NCBI GenBank assembly: GCA_964195425.1
Contig: CAXMOM010000053.1
Coordinates: 1 to 64,000, forward strand
Reading direction: 5' to 3'
DNA: 64,000 nt
Source of the DNA: Glaciecola sp964195425
GTDB taxonomy: Bacteria > Pseudomonadota > Gammaproteobacteria > Enterobacterales > Alteromonadaceae
The notes under the pieces were generated by a model that saw only the letters and a program-made list of their open reading frames with translations, did not search any database and was not told the origin of the DNA. Both the position numbers and the translations under genes were made by a program. This document shows positions 25,234 to 35,800 of the stretch, piece by piece (within the stretch, counting starts at the first letter, position 1; every line of letters begins with the position of its first letter).

Positions 25234-27200
25234 CCACCATTTAAAAGGTATTTTTCAATCCTTTCAACCCGTCTAGGTTTCCCCGAAATAACAACGACAT
25301 CTTGTGATTCAATAAGGTAATCAGGTAAGGGGTTTTCTTGTTCTTTTCCACTTCTGCGGATTGATATCAGTTTTACACGCTTATTCGTCATGCCCAGCTC
25401 TTTAATACTTTTTCCCACCGCAAAAGCATCTTCAGTCATAACAATGGCATGCATAAATTCTAATTTGTCAGAAGTTTCATAATTTAGTTCAGTGGTTTCA
25501 CCAGGGAAGAAACCATGCATATGCTCATAGCCTTGCTTTCGTTCATTACGAATTCGCTTTAATATACGCGACATAGGAATACCCGAATAATGCAAAACCT
25601 GCGAGATTAGCATTAAGCTACCTTCTTGCATTTCAGGCACAACCTGCGATGCGCCTGCATCAAACAAATCTTGCAAGTTGTGGTCTTTACGGGTTCTTAC
25701 CAGCACCACCGTGGCGGGATTGATTGCCTTAATGGTATTAATCACTTTCATTGCCTTTGAGTGCTCATCAAAGGTGATAATTACCGATGTGGCTTGGGCA
25801 ATATTCGCTGTCACAAGAATATCCTTTTGCGAACCATCACCATATAGCACAGGTTCACCAGCAGTTCTGCTCTCCTGCACACGTATAGGATCAATATCGA
25901 TAGCTTGAAAAGGTAAGGCCTCTAGCTTTAGCATTCGAGCAACAGATTGCCCTACTCGTCCAAAGCCTAAAATAATGACATGGTTTTGCATCGAAGTAGA
26001 TTTTGGTGTGTTGGCTTCAAGACTCGCAGCCCCGCTCTTACTCCCTGTTAATACAAGCGAAAAAGAACCGCTTTTATCGATTAACCACGGCGTCATTGCC
26101 ATGCTGAATAAACCCATACAAACCAATATACTTGACTGTTCTTTAGATATAAGTTGATTTTCAAGCGCCAGAGCAATAATAACAAAACTAAACTCACCCA
26201 TTTGCGCTAGCTTAAAGCCAGCGGCCCAACCATCTTCTGCTTTTTCTCTACTTATCCAAGCCGATATTCTAACCACAATAACCTTTACGCCAACCAAAAT
26301 AATTATGCCTAGTACAATAATATGGAGTTCGCTTAACAGCACACCCAGTTCAAGCTTCATGCCTACGGTAACGAAAAATATACCCATGAGGATGTCGCGA
26401 AAAGGCCGTATATCAGATTCAAGTTGATGCCTATACTGTGATTCACTTAGCATCATACCGGCCAAAAACGCACCCAAGGCCATCGACAAACCAAACGCAA
26501 ATGTAGTGCCTGCAGCTAACAATGCAATCAATATAGTGCTTAGTACAAACAACTCATCGGTTCTTGTTTTCGCTATTTCGTTGAAAATACGTGGCAATAA
26601 CCATTTCCCAATAGACAATAAAAGCGCAACTACAACAACACCTTTGACCAAGGAAATGAGTATGGCACTGCCAATACTAACGTCTGACTCAGCGCTTAAT
26701 AAGGGGATAATGATGAGCAAAGGTACTACGGCAATATCTTGAAATAATAAAATACTCACCGCTAACTGAGAGCGTTGAGTATTCAACTTTCCTTGTTCAT
26801 CTATAGTCTTAATGACAATGGCGGTTGAAGACAAGGCAATGCTTGCGCCAATAATCACAGAGGCGGTAACACTAAGGTCGAACAGTAGGCCGATAGCGGC
26901 AAGAATTGCGGTCGTAAGGAACATTTGTGCCGCGCCCACACCAAATACAAGCCGTCTCATTGCCACCATGCGCGCCAAACTAAACTCTAAGCCTAAACTA
27001 AACAGCAAAAACACAATGCCTACTTCCGCGGCTAAATGCATATCATCAGGGTTAGTAAATAGCTTTAGTAACTCGGGCCCTGTGACTACACCGGCCACTA
27101 AATAAGCCAATATAGGGGGTAACGAAATACGCTTAAAGAACCACACCAACAAGACCGCGATGGCCATTAAAGATATGATGCTAATAAAAGTATTGTCCAC
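25230..27200 (-). CDS. CPA2-family cation:proton antiporter with RCK domain
   Basis: A membrane protein of about 656 residues. The first about 380 residues form 11-13 hydrophobic helices of the Na+/H+ exchanger (CPA2) type, with SLPPILAYLVAGVVTGPE near the start. An RCK/TrkA-N domain follows, with the dinucleotide fold HVIILGFGRVGQSVARML near residue 405. A TrkA-C domain closes the protein. The closest architectures are KefB/KefC and YbaL. No KefG/KefF partner is adjacent, so glutathione gating is not shown. I chose the GTG at 27200, preceded by AAAGG, over a TTG at 27218. Confidence 0.88.
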   Translation of the reverse strand: MDNTFISIISLMAIAVLLVWFFKRISLPPILAYLVAGVVTGPELLKLFTNPDDMHLAAEVGIVFLLFSLGLEFSLARMVAMRRLVFGVGAAQMFLTTAILAAIGLLFDLSVTASVIIGASIALSSTAIVIKTIDEQGKLNTQRSQLAVSILLFQDIAVVPLLIIIPLLSAESDVSIGSAILISLVKGVVVVALLLSIGKWLLPRIFNEIAKTRTDELFVLSTILIALLAAGTTFAFGLSMALGAFLAGMMLSESQYRHQLESDIRPFRDILMGIFFVTVGMKLELGVLLSELHIIVLGIIILVGVKVIVVRISAWISREKAEDGWAAGFKLAQMGEFSFVIIALALENQLISKEQSSILVCMGLFSMAMTPWLIDKSGSFSLVLTGSKSGAASLEANTPKSTSMQNHVIILGFGRVGQSVARMLKLEALPFQAIDIDPIRVQESRTAGEPVLYGDGSQKDILVTANIAQATSVIITFDEHSKAMKVINTIKAINPATVVLVRTRKDHNLQDLFDAGASQVVPEMQEGSLMLISQVLHYSGIPMSRILKRIRNERKQGYEHMHGFFPGETTELNYETSDKLEFMHAIVMTEDAFAVGKSIKELGMTNKRVKLISIRRSGKEQENPLPDYLIESQDVVVISGKPRRVERIEKYLLNGG

Positions 27201-27249
27201 TGGTTTCGCCTTTAACAATAAAACTGTCTTGTGTACGCTAGATGCTTAT

Positions 27250-27279
27250 TAAATAGACATTCTGGCATATAAATTGCAA
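27250..27279 (-). promoter_or_regulatory. Candidate promoter of the antiporter gene
   Basis: On the minus strand TTGCAA (27274-27279) and TATTTA (27250-27255) are separated by 18 bp, about 50-75 bp before the chosen start. The rest of the 322-bp divergent gap towards the diguanylate cyclase holds only a 13-bp palindrome GGTGATTATCACC at 27341-27353 and no ORF. Confidence 0.3.
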
Positions 27280-27522
27280 TCCGACTTAACGAGAAGATTA
27301 ACGGCTATGTTTTTCAACAGTAGTTTGAAAACATATCCAAGGTGATTATCACCAACGTTAGGCATGACGACGCGAATCAAAGAAACTAAAGCATAACTAT
27401 TGCTTATCTATGGCGTAACTAAGTAGAACTTAGATAGTAAAAGATTATAGCCACAATTTCTATTGATAACGTAAAACAAACCTACACCATGCCAAGTTTT
27501 TGACGGTAAATTGGAGCAAATA

Positions 27523-28425
27523 ATGGATATCAGTACCATATCTCAAGATGTATCTGCCAACGTGTCGACTAACTTAAGTTTAGAAGACACCGCAGTTTTG
27601 ACCATGGCTGAGTCAGCGCAAATAATGCGCACTATGTTGTCATCGATTGATTTAGAACAATTAACTAATGGCTATTTCGGCTTGCTAAAAGCCAAGCTTC
27701 CTTGCAACTCTTTAAAGTTGGCATTTGCTGACCAATTACTGCGCACGGGTAAATCAAAAGCGCAAGCCCGTATATTGAAAATATCTATTTATTATGGTCA
27801 TCCTTTTGGTACGCCCCAGCATGCGCAACTCGCGTATTCATTTTCAGCAACATTAACGTCAGTTCAGCGCAAACTACTCTCAGAAATGCACAGCATTTAT
27901 GCTATGGGCTTGCGCCACGCTTTAGAGTATTATCGCATTAGTCAATTGGCAACCAAAGATATGTTAACCGGGCTTGGCAATCGTGTAAGTTACAATGAAT
28001 CTATTAGTAAACTCATTAGCATTTGTAATCGCAACGAAGACGGCTTTGGTCTATTAGTATTTGATTTAGATAACTTCAAAATGGTAAATGATCGCTTTGG
28101 CCATCAAGAAGGTGACGAAGTGCTGGTGTGTTTTGGCGAAATATTACAAAGCTGCCTGCGCGATTCAGATCACGCATTCCGATTTGGCGGCGATGAATTT
28201 TGTTGCTTATTAATAGACAGCGACGCCAAAGCAAACAAGCGTGTTGCAAATAGAATCACTAAAGCTATTGCCGCTCACCCTGTGTTTATACAACATGGAG
28301 TTACAAGCAGCGTGGGCGCCACCTCATTCGTGAGTAACGACGACCCAAAAAGCTTGTTTGAACGCGCCGACAGCGCACTATATAAAGCAAAACAGGCTGG
28401 CAAAAATATGTTTATGGCCGCTTAA
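27523..28425 (+). CDS. Diguanylate cyclase (single GGDEF domain)
   Basis: A 300-residue protein that should make the second messenger cyclic di-GMP. The C-terminal GGDEF domain is intact: DMLTGLGNR near residue 147, FDLDNFKMVND near 180, and RFGGDEF with GGDEF at 222-226. An RxxD inhibitory site (RDSD, 213-216) lies at the correct distance, so product inhibition is likely. The N-terminal about 140 residues are helical and match no sensor domain I know; no membrane segment is visible. ATG 27523 lies six bases after GGAG. The neighbouring phosphodiesterase is a pseudogene. Confidence 0.92.
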   Translation: MDISTISQDVSANVSTNLSLEDTAVLTMAESAQIMRTMLSSIDLEQLTNGYFGLLKAKLPCNSLKLAFADQLLRTGKSKAQARILKISIYYGHPFGTPQHAQLAYSFSATLTSVQRKLLSEMHSIYAMGLRHALEYYRISQLATKDMLTGLGNRVSYNESISKLISICNRNEDGFGLLVFDLDNFKMVNDRFGHQEGDEVLVCFGEILQSCLRDSDHAFRFGGDEFCCLLIDSDAKANKRVANRITKAIAAHPVFIQHGVTSSVGATSFVSNDDPKSLFERADSALYKAKQAGKNMFMAA

Positions 28426-28443
28426 TTTGCGGTCACCTTTTGT

Positions 28444-29503
28444 CTAGGATATAAAAGCTTCAATAGACTTTAGCACATCATACCAATAGCCTTGCTGAAG
28501 AACGATTCCTGCGTTTTTGGCTAGTATCGCTTGATGCTCGGTTTGAATGCCTTCAACAATAGATGTCATACCAAATGAATCAATAACCTTATGTATTGCA
28601 CCTAAGGTTTCTACAGAATTCTCGGGGATATTTACAAAGGTTTTGTCTATTTTCGCCGACGACGACTTAATTTTATGTAAATAAGCCAGTGAAGAATAGC
28701 CCGTACCAAAATCGTCAATGCTTATATGCGCTCCTAATGCAGAAATCGCTTCAATAGGATTATTCACGATGTCTAAGCCATCGAATAAAACACTCTCAGT
28801 CACTTCTACTATTAGATCACTAGGGTGCAATTGATTAGACGCTATTGTCGACTTTAAAAGGGTGCTAAATCTTTGTTTACCAAGTGCATACTCGATACAT
28901 TAACCACTACTTTCACATTACTTTTAGTGTGCTTGCGTAATATTTTCAGGTGTGAAAGCGCTGTACTTATTACCCTGTTTTCAATTTCAGTAATTAGGCC
29001 AACCTGCTCAGCAATTCCAATCAATTCTTGCGGCGAAACATGCCCTAACTCGGGGTTATACCAACGCAATAGCGCTTCAAAACAATAGATGCTGTTGTCG
29101 CTAATATCAGTAATTGGCTAATAGTGTAAAGATAGTTCATCATTTACAATTGCCACGCTCAGGTGTTGCGTAATTATCATTATTACAAATATGCGATTGC
29201 AATACCGGCAATAAAGTTGGTTCGCATAATAAAGCTGACACCGAAGGTTTAGCATCGCCAAATTCTGTTTCAAAAGGCGGATTACAGCTTTGAAATTGGC
29301 CACTCATATCAAAAGTCGCTAAGGTAGCGGTGTTATTGTCGTGTAAATACTTGGGAGGTATCTTGTTCGATACTACGGCTTTGTAATTCAGACAAGGTAT
29401 TACTTTCCCACCATACTAAAGCAGCATTATTTGCCCAATAAATACAGAAATTATCAATATCATAAATCCATACCGCGGTTTTAAGCTCAACTTGACCCAG
29501 CAT
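28444..29503 (-). pseudogene. Decayed PAS-EAL cyclic-di-GMP phosphodiesterase
   Basis: Fragments of one gene can be read in several frames. From ATG 29503 a PAS-like start (AVWIYDIDNFCIYWANNAAL) ends at a stop at 29333-29335. A shifted frame continues (KYLHDNNTATLATFDMSGQF). Next comes an EAL domain start NDELSLHY, with TAG at 29118-29120 where Gln is expected, then PITDISDN...FEALLRW. A further frameshift near 28855-28870 leads to LIVEVTESVLF and IDDFGTGYSSLAYLHKIK, ending at 28444. A GGDEF segment normally found between PAS and EAL is missing. The multiple lesions mean loss of function. It is tail to tail with an intact cyclase. Confidence 0.88.
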
Positions 29504-29544
29504 TAGGTTGTTCCTGTTGTTATTCGCAAAGATGTAAAATAGCG

Positions 29545-30261
29545 CTAGCTTGACAAAATTTCTAGCGTCTCTTGTATACCGGCGAGCTGCTTAGTGATTT
29601 GAGTTACTTGTTCTTCCAATATTTTAATTCTAGCCAAGGATTGCTCTAGTTCTTCAGACAAATTAGTCGGCAAGTCTACGGTGCTTTGCGGCCGACTTTG
29701 ACGCGAGGAGGCATCACTTAGCGATTCAGCATTAGCCGTTATAAGTCCCTCATCACCACTAAACAAATGTGCAAAGCGAGAATCTCGCTTGCCAGGCTCT
29801 CGGCTTAATTTCACCACTATTTTGTCGCCATTGAAATCACTAAGCAGGGTTAGCGACGTTTCTACTTCGTTCACATTGTCGAATTGTGCCAAGCGGTTTG
29901 TGCGCGTGCGCAGTTCTCCTGGTGTTTGCGGTCCGCGCAGCAATAACGCGCATACTAAGGCTAATTGCTGGCTTGTGAACTGTAAACTACTAAACTCGGT
30001 GTTGCAGAATCTATGCTTGTACTTAAGCACCCTACTGCCACTACTTTGCTGTTCAAAAAGAAGATTCTTATCGCGTAATTCATCTAAGCCGTTTTGTACC
30101 TCACTCTCACTCAATTGCATAATTGGTTCGCGGCTACTTTTTTGATTGCATCCTAACGTAAGTGCATTAAGCGAAAGTGGATATTGATCAGGGGTCGTTA
30201 TTTCTTTTTCGATAAGCACGCCAATAATGCGGGCTTGAAGCGGTGATAACTGAAGTAACAT
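29545..30261 (-). CDS. yceH: YceH family protein (DUF480)
   Basis: A 238-residue cytosolic protein with the two winged-helix-like repeats of the DUF480/YceH family. Signatures are LSPLQARIIGVLIEKEITTPDQYPLSLNALTLGCNQKSSREP at the N-terminus and the second unit LALVCALLLRGPQTPGELRTRTNRL near residue 120. The C-terminal about 35 residues form a coiled coil. The molecular role is not established. The ATG at 30261 is the only reasonable start. It is separate from the pseudogene and from tilS. Confidence 0.9.
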   Translation of the reverse strand: MLLQLSPLQARIIGVLIEKEITTPDQYPLSLNALTLGCNQKSSREPIMQLSESEVQNGLDELRDKNLLFEQQSSGSRVLKYKHRFCNTEFSSLQFTSQQLALVCALLLRGPQTPGELRTRTNRLAQFDNVNEVETSLTLLSDFNGDKIVVKLSREPGKRDSRFAHLFSGDEGLITANAESLSDASSRQSRPQSTVDLPTNLSEELEQSLARIKILEEQVTQITKQLAGIQETLEILSS

Positions 30262-30351
30262 AGTGATGGGCCTCTGTATAAGTATTGCAAAGCGGATATA
30301 ACTATATACTAAGCGCTATACACTTATCGCGATACCCTTACCGCTATAAAC

Positions 30352-31803
30352 TTATGAAGAGGTGTTAACTAGTGCCACGGTTATTTCGTTGTGTTCGTTG
30401 CCGCAGCTAAGCTTAACGGTTGGCAAGCCAACCGCTAACGCTGTCGTGCCAGATGCAAAAACAGGCGTTGTAAGCCGTTGTAGAGGAGATATCTGCCATT
30501 CTTGATACATTGCCTTTAGTTTCTTAGTTGGACGCTTAGCATTGCATTTAAAGCTTAAGTTACTGCCGCCAAACACACACGTAACTCCTTCTTTAGGCAA
30601 ATGAAATATTTGTGTTGAGCTATCTTCACATTCTTTGACTTCGTCTTCAGGCTTATTGAGTAGTCGTAGCACTAAAAATTGATTTAAACGAACATCCGAA
30701 CCATTGCGCCAATCTATTTCTATTGGCTGGTCGTGTGTTAGTGCATCTTCACTGGGTAGCCTTTCAATCACATGTAGCTTACCTTGAAAGCGTTCAACTG
30801 CAGCACTTGCCAATTCAATATAAGGCGAGGTATTGTTAGACTTTTTGGTTAAAGCTAAAACACTATTTAGCTGAGCACTTGATAATGTGAGCGCATAAAC
30901 GCTCGACAACCAATATCTAATAAAGCTTAGTTGGGTCGCCTGTGAATGAGTAAGCAAATGATCGATGTTAAGTTCGTCGTGCTCATTTAGTAAGTTTTTG
31001 GCAAGCAAATCCATATATTCGGTATTCACTTGCTGGGCTTGTGCGCAATTATATGCGCTTCTAGCAATAGTCTTATTAATTGCGGGCCAGCGACTCGCTA
31101 AACGCGGTATTATTTGATTTCGTAAGAAGTTGCGATCGTAACTGTCATCTTTATTAGACTCGTCTTCAACCCAGTTAAGACTGCACTGCTTAGCATAGCT
31201 GAGCAAGTCAGCGCGTGAAAGCTTTAAAAATGGTCGCATATACCGGGTACCGCAGGGTTTAGTTAGCAGCATCGGCATTGCCGACAAACCTTGCAAGCCA
31301 GCACCGCGCTTCAATTGTAATAAAAAGGTTTCTGCTTGGTCATCTTCATGTTGTGCAAGCAGCACTAACGTAGACTCCCCAGCGTAAGTGTTGAGCATGT
31401 GATAGCGAGCATCACGTGCCTCAGCTTCTAGACTTTTTTGAGGTGACTTTTTTAGCGTAGCGGACTGCGTAATAAAAGTAATTTGCCGGTGTTCACATTG
31501 TGTTTGGCAATGATCCTGCCACTGCTGTGCATGCGAACTAATCCCGTGATTTACATGAAAGGCCGATAGCGGAATGTTCGCCTCTTTACACACTACACTA
31601 GCTACATCCAGCAGTACTGTAGAATCTAGGCCGCCACTGTAAGCAACGCATACCGCGTTAATAGGCAGCTTGTTAATACTGCTTATGTTTGTTGTATTTT
31701 TAGCGAATTCAATGTTGGCACTAGTTGATGAAAAAAAGCCTTGGCAGTATTGGGCCAAGGCGCTTTTTAAAACATCAAAAATAGTGGGTTTCAAGTTTAG
31801 CAA
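30352..31803 (-). CDS. tilS: tRNA(Ile)-lysidine synthase
   Basis: An enzyme that attaches lysine to cytidine 34 of tRNA-Ile(CAU), turning its codon specificity from AUG to AUA. The ATP-pyrophosphatase loop SGGLDST is at residues 56-62. HVNHGIS follows near 83, and LAQHEDDQAETFLLQLKRG near 135. A C-terminal TilS substrate-binding region is present (about 483 residues in all). No ATG exists before the catalytic core. A TTG at 31803 overlapping the accA stop is the longest choice, with a poor ribosome site, so the true start is uncertain. Confidence 0.9.
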   Translation of the reverse strand: MLNLKPTIFDVLKSALAQYCQGFFSSTSANIEFAKNTTNISSINKLPINAVCVAYSGGLDSTVLLDVASVVCKEANIPLSAFHVNHGISSHAQQWQDHCQTQCEHRQITFITQSATLKKSPQKSLEAEARDARYHMLNTYAGESTLVLLAQHEDDQAETFLLQLKRGAGLQGLSAMPMLLTKPCGTRYMRPFLKLSRADLLSYAKQCSLNWVEDESNKDDSYDRNFLRNQIIPRLASRWPAINKTIARSAYNCAQAQQVNTEYMDLLAKNLLNEHDELNIDHLLTHSQATQLSFIRYWLSSVYALTLSSAQLNSVLALTKKSNNTSPYIELASAAVERFQGKLHVIERLPSEDALTHDQPIEIDWRNGSDVRLNQFLVLRLLNKPEDEVKECEDSSTQIFHLPKEGVTCVFGGSNLSFKCNAKRPTKKLKAMYQEWQISPLQRLTTPVFASGTTALAVGLPTVKLSCGNEHNEITVALVNTSS

Positions 31804-32753
31804 TAACCGAAAGACATGAGCCTGTCGTATCGCTCTTGCATTAACGTGGCTTCATTAAGACTTTGCAATTGTGCCAACTGTTGTTTAATAGTGGCTTTTA
31901 GATTAGCCGCCATACTCTTGTAATCTCTGTGTGCACCGCCTAATGGTTCATCAACAATAGTGTTGATCAAACCAAGCTCTTTTATTTGCGGTGCAGTAAC
32001 GCCCATCGCTTCAGCGGCTATTGGCGCCTTATCTGCACTTTTCCACAATATAGACGCACAACCTTCAGGTGAAATAACCGAGTATGTCGAATATTGCAAC
32101 ATGTTCACTCTGTCACCTACACCGATGGCTAAGGCACCGCCAGAGCCACCTTCACCAATAACGGTGCAAATAATTGGCACAGTAAGCTCTGCCATCACTT
32201 TTAAGTTAGTGGCAATCGCTTCACTTTGACCGCGCTCTTCAGCACCTACCCCTGGATAGGCGCCTGGCGTGTCGATAAACGTTAATATGGGTAAGTTAAA
32301 TCTTTCGGCCATGCGCATTAAGCGCAGCGCTTTGCGGTAACCCTCTGGTTTTGGCATACCAAAGTTACGTTTGATTTTTTCTTGCGTGTCGCGTCCTTTT
32401 TGATGGCCAATGACCATTACCGGGATCCCATCAAGTTTGGCTAAGCCGCCAATTATAGCTTTGTCATCGGCATAATTTCTATCGCCAGAAAGCTCATCAA
32501 AATCTGTCAACATATTGTCGATATAATCTTGGGTGTAAGGACGCATAGGGTGTCGGGCTACTTGTGAAATTTGCCATGCACCCAAATTTGCAAATATTTT
32601 TCGCGTACGCTCAGCGTTTTTTTCACGCATCTTGGCAATTTCTTCTTCAATACTAACGTCAAAATCGCCGCCTTGATTAACAATACGTAATTCTTCTATT
32701 TTGGCTTCTAGCTCGGCAATTGGTTGCTCGAAATCAAGATAATGTAAGCCCAT
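31797..32753 (-). CDS. accA: Acetyl-CoA carboxylase carboxyltransferase subunit alpha
   Basis: A 318-residue subunit that with AccD transfers the carboxyl group from biotin to acetyl-CoA to make malonyl-CoA, the first step of fatty-acid synthesis. It opens with LDFEQPIAELEAKIEEL and contains the conserved RHPMRPYT, FIDTPGAYPGVGAEERGQSEAIA and GEGGSGGALAIGVGD segments. Length matches E. coli. It is downstream of dnaE, as in E. coli, but separated by 120 bp, so it may have its own promoter. The end overlaps tilS. Confidence 0.97.
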   Translation of the reverse strand: MGLHYLDFEQPIAELEAKIEELRIVNQGGDFDVSIEEEIAKMREKNAERTRKIFANLGAWQISQVARHPMRPYTQDYIDNMLTDFDELSGDRNYADDKAIIGGLAKLDGIPVMVIGHQKGRDTQEKIKRNFGMPKPEGYRKALRLMRMAERFNLPILTFIDTPGAYPGVGAEERGQSEAIATNLKVMAELTVPIICTVIGEGGSGGALAIGVGDRVNMLQYSTYSVISPEGCASILWKSADKAPIAAEAMGVTAPQIKELGLINTIVDEPLGGAHRDYKSMAANLKATIKQQLAQLQSLNEATLMQERYDRLMSFGYC

Positions 32754-32873
32754 TTTATATAATCCATTTTATTATTGTAGTCGCTAATTATCAGCCACTC
32801 TACTTGTAGTTAAACGCTTTTGCACCGGCATAGTCAAGCCAACAATTACGTTTTGTAATAAACCCAATACAAC

Positions 32874-35800
32874 TCAGTTAAACGCCAAGTGTACATTAGC
32901 ATCACCTAACATATGGCTTAATTCGGTCACTAATTCATCTTCCAACTTTAGCGACCAGTTTACACCAGTTTGCAATTCAAGCGCTACATCGGGATGCTCT
33001 ACCTGCAAATGCAGTGGACATGTGCCCCCTTTGTATTTATGCAGTATATCTTGTAATTTAGAAACTGACGAGACCGTGCATTCATTTGCCAACAAATTCA
33101 CCGTTAAACGTCTTGCGAATCGATTACGTGCTTCTACCAAGGTCATAACCTCGGTTATGTTCATTGTAGTGCCTTCGTTATACCTATCAAAGCTGACCTG
33201 TCCTTTTATCCATATAAGGTTATCAACACTAAGTACTTCTTCGTAGCGCTCGAAGAACTCTGGACTTACGCGCATTTCCATTCGTGCCGATTTATCATCT
33301 AAGGTTACTAAAGCCCATCGCCTACCTTGTTTGTTGGTAAGAACCCTAATGGCATATATTAACCCTGCCGTCGTGGTAAATACATCACGGCGCTCGGGCA
33401 TTAAATCTTTCACTATGCAATCGGTGTAATGTTTGCATTCTTTAATATATTGACTCATAGGGTGGCCTGTTAAATATAGCCCCAAGGTTTCTTTTTCGCC
33501 ATCTAACCACACCCGTTCTGGCCATGGTGGCACTTGCTGAAAACTGTTTTCACTTTGTTCTTGGGTGAAATCTTCCATACCGAACATATCACTTTGACCT
33601 GCCAATGCTGCTTTTGCATTTTGCGAAGCGGCATTCATGGCTTCTTTTAAGCTAGCGGATAATGCTGCTCGATGCGGACCCAACTTATCTAATGCGCCTG
33701 CCATAATGAGTTTTTCGAGAACACGCTTGCCAATTTTCTTCAAATCGACCTTTGCACAAAAATCGAATAAATCATCAAACTGCCCTTGTTCTTCGCGAGC
33801 AATAATCACCGCCTCTACAGGGCCTTCGCCAACCCCTTTAATAGCGCCGATGCCATATACAATTGCACCGTCTTTATTAACCGTGAATTTATGCTGACCA
33901 CTGTTCAAATCAGGAGGCAATACTTCAATACCCATATTACTGCATTCATCAATGAGCGTGACCACCTTCTCAGTGTTATCCATGTCGGCAGATAGCACCG
34001 CAGCCATAAACTCTGAGGGATAATGAGTTTTTAACCATAGGGTTTGATAGCTCACCAAGGCATATGCCGCAGAATGCGATTTGTTAAACCCGTACCCAGC
34101 AAACTTCTCAACCAAGTCGAATATTTTCATGGCAAGGTCGGGATCTATATTGTTATCAATTGCCCCTTGTTTGAAGAAAGAACGCTGTTTTTCCATTTCT
34201 TCAAGTTTCTTTTTGCCCATCGCACGGCGCAGCAAATCAGCACCGCCAAGAGAATACCCTGACATAACTTGGGCTATTTGCATAACCTGTTCTTGGTACA
34301 AAATAATGCCATAAGTTGGCTCAAGTATTTCTTGCAAACACTCATGTTGATAAGTGGCGTCTGGATACGAGACCGCTTCGCGCCCATGTTTCCGATCAAT
34401 AAAGTTATCTACCATGCCCGACTGCAATGGACCTGGGCGAAACAGCGCCACCAAGGCGATAATTTCTTCAAAAATATCAGGCTGTAGCCGCTTAATCAAA
34501 TCCTTCATACCGCGAGATTCAAGCTGAAATACAGCAGTAGTTTCAGCCCTTTTTAACAATGCAAATGATTTGCGGTCGTCAAGGGGGATAGTGGTAATAT
34601 CAATCTCTATGCCCTTAACTTCTTTGACCATCTCTATGGCATTTTGAATAATGGTTAAGGTACGAAGTCCGAGAAAATCAAATTTTACTAAGCCTGCTGT
34701 TTCAACGTCATTTTTGTCAAATTGTGTTACCGGATTACTACCTGTCTCGTCGCAATAAAGCGGTGAAAAGTCGGTAATAGTGGTTGGGGAAATAACAACT
34801 CCACCAGCATGCTTGCCCGCATTGCGAGTCACACCTTCTAATATACGCGCCATGTCGATGAGTTCTTTCACTTCTTCATCTTGTGCATATAATTCAGGTA
34901 AACGAGGCTCAACCTCAAAGGCTTTGGCGAGGGTCATCCCGGGATCGCCAGGGATCATTTTTGAAATACGATCAACAAAACCATAAGGATGACTCATCAC
35001 CCGACCAACATCGCGAATAACCGCTTTTGCGGCCAAGGTACCAAAAGTAATTATTTGAGATACCGCATCACGACCGTAAATATCAGCAACATGGTCAATA
35101 ACTTCGTCGCGCCTATCCATACAAAAATCGATATCAAAATCGGGCATAGATACACGTTCAGGGTTTAAGAATCTTTCAAACAGCAAATCGAATTCTAAAG
35201 GATCAATATCGGTAATATCAAGTGCATAAGCTACCAGCGAGCCAGCGCCCGACCCACGACCGGGTCCAACAGGTATATTGTTATCTTTACTCCATTGAAT
35301 AAATTCCATTACGATTAAAAAGTAACCCGGAAAACCCATCTGGTTAATCACTTTGAGTTCTATTTTTAATCGATCATCATATTCAGGTCGTTTTTCAATA
35401 CGTATCGATTCATCGGGAAATAACGACGCAAGGCGACGTTCAAGTCCTAACTCTGACTCTTTCACCAAGAACTCACCAACCGTCATTTCTCCGGTAGGAA
35501 AATTAGGTAAAAAGTATTCGCCAAGGGTCAGCTCAACATTACACCGCTTGGCAATTTCCACGCTGTTTTCTATGGCTTCTGGAATATCTGAGAACAGCTC
35601 AATCATTTCTTGCGGTGTGCGCAAATACTGTTGATCGGTGAAGCGTTTTACGCGACGGTTGTCGTCTAAGGTATAGCCTTCACTAATGCATACACGTACT
35701 TCGTGCGCTTCAAAATCGACTGCGTGCAAAAATCGAACATTGTTGGTCGCAACTACTGGTAAGTCGTGATGAGCGGCAAGGACTACCGCTTCTTGGATAT

